Shown here: piece after piece, positions 61,008 to 64,000 of the stretch | How positions within the stretch are numbered: position 1 is the stretch's first letter | Layout of the letters: each line of letters begins with the position of its first letter | DNA from: Emydura subglobosa | Taxonomy: Eukaryota > Chordata > Testudines > Chelidae | Reading direction: 5' to 3' | Assembly: GCA_007922225.1 (NCBI GenBank) | Contig: ML679966.1 | Coordinates: 31,975,896 to 32,039,895, forward strand | Length of the DNA: 64,000 nucleotides | The notes under the pieces: model-generated | Database searches by the model: none | Seen by the model: the letters and a program-made list of their open reading frames with translations, nothing else | What the model was told of the DNA's origin: nothing | Program-made: the position numbers and the translations under genes

Positions 61008-61248
61008 TTAAAATCTGAAACCCACAAAGACTTTTCATGTTTTATTAATAGATGTTTTAAAAGTGTGAACTTTCACTATCATGCTAATAACAAGATATGC
61101 ATACTTAATGATAGCTTGAGAGGTAGATGGGATAGCAGGCACTTTATCTCTTTATAATTATCAAAGAAAATTGCAGGTGTATATGAATATAAAGACTGTA
61201 CGTATTTTGATTGTATCCCTCTCATCCCACCCTTGGTTTGTCACTCGC

Positions 61249-61371
61249 TCTGATCCAGAAGACACTTAAGCTTGTGCTCAAAACTTTCCTCGTGAAAAAT
61301 TCCATGGACTTCTATGAAACTAGCCATGTGAGTAAAGTTACACACTAACTTAAGTATTTGGAGGATCAGGG
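61249..61371. mobile_element. Miniature palindromic DNA element
   Basis: Ends ctctgatccagaagacactt and aagtatttggaggatcaggg are imperfect inverted repeats around ccatggacttctatgaaact. Confidence 0.55.
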
Positions 61372-63683
61372 TCTATGAAGGCAAGTGACAGGACAGGAAC
61401 TCTCTTATCATATATGCATCTGGAACAATAGGGTCACAATGCCGATTGGGGTCTCTGGGTGTCACATTAACATAAATATTAAATAACAACAATGACAATG
61501 CTATTAAGCTATGATAGTGTGCTAAATTATGTAGTAATATTCACCTTTCATATGGTGATTAACATCAGAAAGATATTTGTTCATTCATTCAGTCAATTCA
61601 TAAGATTAACATCAGAAAAGCTAGTGGTAATGAACAATGTACAGAAGGAATATATTGCTTTTAATATAATATCATAGTGGGATATCCAGGACAGAACTTG
61701 TTTTTAGTTTTGTTATTTAATTGCAATTGTAACAAAACAAGCAGATGCTGAGCACTGCGAGAGAGAGCTATTTTTTTATTTGTTTTTAGAAGTACTTCTG
61801 ACATTTAAACTGTGGATTTTGTAGAGGGGGGATTCCACAGTGAACATTTTCATCATTTGAATCTCTGTTCCTTGAAGGCAAAACTAATTTAAAAAGAAAA
61901 TCTTTGTGGACTGAAGGTTGGTAAACAAAGGGCAGCAGAGGATTATTATTAGTCATGACTTCCCCTAGTGGCTTCTACTTTGTTCATTGTGACATAGCTG
62001 AAAACCAACTTTCAGGAAACATTATTCATTTTCTTATATACATGCAACATTTAACTTGAACTGCCCATGTTTATGGCTGGGCACAGAAGTTCACACAGTC
62101 CTTATAAATCACCTCACTTGTCTGTTATTCCCCTTACGGGTACATTAAATGTTTAGTGGTAGAGAGCAGCAACTAAAAGAGGGAAAAGCTAAGGGCTGGG
62201 AGAGGGGGAAGAACCGCTATAGAAAACATGGGAAAAATTTCAAGCAAAAATATCAAGAGTTCAGCTGCTACCTAAAAAATCCATCAGTTGTGTACAGTAT
62301 GTGTACAGTGTACAGTGTGTAATCAGAATTTAACACAAAGGAAGGCATTTCCACAACAAAGATTACATCAGTACATCTTGTCACCATACTGGATCTTTTT
62401 CGAGATCTGGGGATAAATAATATGCATGGGTATCCTGAAGAATTTCCCCAGGAAGTGAGATTCTCCTTCTTCCAATCACTGTAGTGTTGTTATAAAAGAT
62501 GGAAAAGACCTATTGGGTTGGATTGTATGTTTCATTGCCAATGTAAGATTGTTCCTTGCAGTGTATTATTTAGTGCTTGAGTTTTAAATGACTAAAGTAA
62601 TGGCACTGACAGAAGGGATTCACCCTACCCAGAGAGGTCATGCAGTGTTTCCACCAGGGCCACCACTTCAGAATTACTCTATTGCTGTGGCAGGACTTTC
62701 TGCACAGCTACTGATAGTAGGCTGCTCCAACTACCATGGCAGCTAGGTAAAAATCGCCCCATGGTTCCTGACTGTATCTGATTATCCTTTATGAGGATAG
62801 TAATTCCTTCTCATGGGGCAACCCCCATTCAGAGCATGCTGCCCATTTCTAATTCCCGGTGTCTAGGCCACTTTGTCTGCAACAGTCTCCTTCAGGCTCT
62901 TATCCCTTTCAGAGCCTGAGTTAGTCCCTGGCTCTCTGTTTCTGCTGCCGACCTCTATTGAAGTCCTGGATGCAATCTTGGCCATTTACAGCCTGCTCCC
63001 CCTGTGGCTTTTCAGCTTCTGCTCACTCCATCAGCTTCCTACTGCCCACTGCTCCCCAGGTTTCTCGTCCTGCTCCTGGCTCTCCATACAGCCAAACCCA
63101 TGTTGTTCCCAATTCACCATACAGTTCCTCCACCAGCTCTCCACCTCCAACTTCTCTGCTCTGCTTTCAGCTTGCCAGGAGGTCTCTTCTCTCCCCAGGT
63201 GCTTTCCCACTCCAGAATATGGTATGAGTCTTCTCTTGGATTTGACCTTGCCCTTCCAGATGTGATTCTTGGAGGACTGCTGCAGTGGACCCCCTCCTCC
63301 TCCAGCCACTGCCTTCCGAGAGAGAGATCACTTCCTCGGTCAGGCACTTTCCAACAGTTTCTGCCCCCTCCCCTTATTGGACAGGGGCGGGAGATGTGCC
63401 TATGTGTCCACCCTGGAGGGAAGTAGGTCAACAGAGTGGGGGATTTGATGGGAATAATACTTTCCTGCTCAACGGATTCATCACAATTTGTTGAAACTTG
63501 CCCTAACTTTTTGAATCATTTTGATATCCCAAATGTTCATCCTAAAGTCTCCAGATTTAATTTGTTTGTATGGCGAGAACTGCTTTTTTGTTTTTCTCCA
63601 TTATAGTATTATGGGCACCATTTGAAGAGGGCAGAATTAAGGTTGCATTGTGAGCGTGGCATGTACCTTCATTTTCATTGATT
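61372..63683. other. No gene seen; CT-rich block at 62,870-63,430
   Basis: Mostly AT-rich intergenic DNA. The block at 62,870-63,430 is richer in C and T and has overlapping open frames on both strands (up to 140 residues), none with a recognisable domain. They reflect composition, though an unidentified LTR or repeat is possible. Confidence 0.35.
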
Positions 63684-64000
63684 CCAAGGCCAGAAGGGAC
63701 TAGTGTGAGCATCTAGTCTGACCTTCTGTATAACACAGACCATAGAACTTCTACAATAATGCCTAGAGCATATCTTTTAGAAAGAAAAAGTCCAAACTTG
63801 ATTTAAAAATTGCCAGTGATAGAGAAACCACCATGATCCTTGGTAAATTATTCCAATTGTTAATTACCCTCACTATTAAACATTTATGCCTTATTTCTAG
63901 TCTGTTTGTTTAGCTTCAACTTCCAGTTATAGGATTGTATTATCCCTTTGTCTAAATTGAAGAGCCCATTATCAAATATGTTCCCCTGGTTGTACATATA
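63684..64000 (-). mobile_element. CR1-type 3' tail, cut by the window end
   Basis: Near relative of 10,330-10,690: ggccagaagggactagtgtg, tctgtataacacagaccata, agagcatatcttttagaaag and caccatgatccttggtaaat occur in the same order. The element continues beyond the window. Confidence 0.75.

Noticed and set aside
62873..63431. Overlapping frames of 89-140 residues on both strands
   Set aside because: Both strands are open because of CT-rich composition; no domain, no splice signals, no recognisable family.

Overview
This is repeat-rich, AT-rich vertebrate intergenic DNA, most likely from a turtle or a close sauropsid relative. The evidence is the number of CR1-type LINE fragments (at least a dozen, several ending in the ATTCTATG-type CR1 tail), a sequence I recognise as very common in turtle genomes (7,736-7,910), hAT-type miniature elements and a chromovirus-like/Gypsy relict. 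I found no host gene with exon structure and no tRNA, rRNA, CRISPR array or bacterial-type operon. Essentially every coding signal belongs to a mobile element, and all of them are broken.

Layout. 183-2,385: minus-strand CR1 with reverse transcriptase. 2,405-2,895: CR1-type 3' tail. 3,560-4,140: LTR-like repeat. 6,590-8,520: old minus-strand LINE, interrupted by a palindromic DNA element (about 7,036-7,430) and by a 175-bp hairpin-bearing insertion with a perfect 12-bp target duplication (7,736-7,910). 12,095-13,595: plus-strand CR1. 14,040-15,560: retroviral or LTR debris. 19,620-23,470: minus-strand Ty3/Gypsy relict (gag, zinc knuckles, protease, RT, RNase H, traces of integrase), split by a younger plus-strand CR1 (20,902-21,793). 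31,584-32,215: LTR-like repeat. 32,225-34,430: plus-strand CR1 whose middle is replaced by an antisense CR1 fragment. 34,988-35,113: hAT-type miniature element with an 8-bp target duplication. 44,778-46,340: minus-strand relict of a hAT transposase. 49,918-60,578: a recognisable endogenous retrovirus on the minus strand. 63,684-64,000: another CR1-type tail.

The retrovirus is the dominant feature. Its LTRs start with TGTTG and, at the intact end, finish with CAACA; a perfect 5-bp target duplication (aaagg) flanks the pair. The internal order in minus-strand reading is gag, protease, RT, RNase H, integrase, env, and every gene carries stops or frameshifts. The 3' LTR lacks its outermost 18 bp, and neither a polypurine tract nor an env transmembrane segment is visible beside it, which points to one deletion across that junction. 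The provirus appears to sit inside an older LTR-like repeat. I saw no convincing new biological system; the most informative items are nested insertions and small rearrangements.
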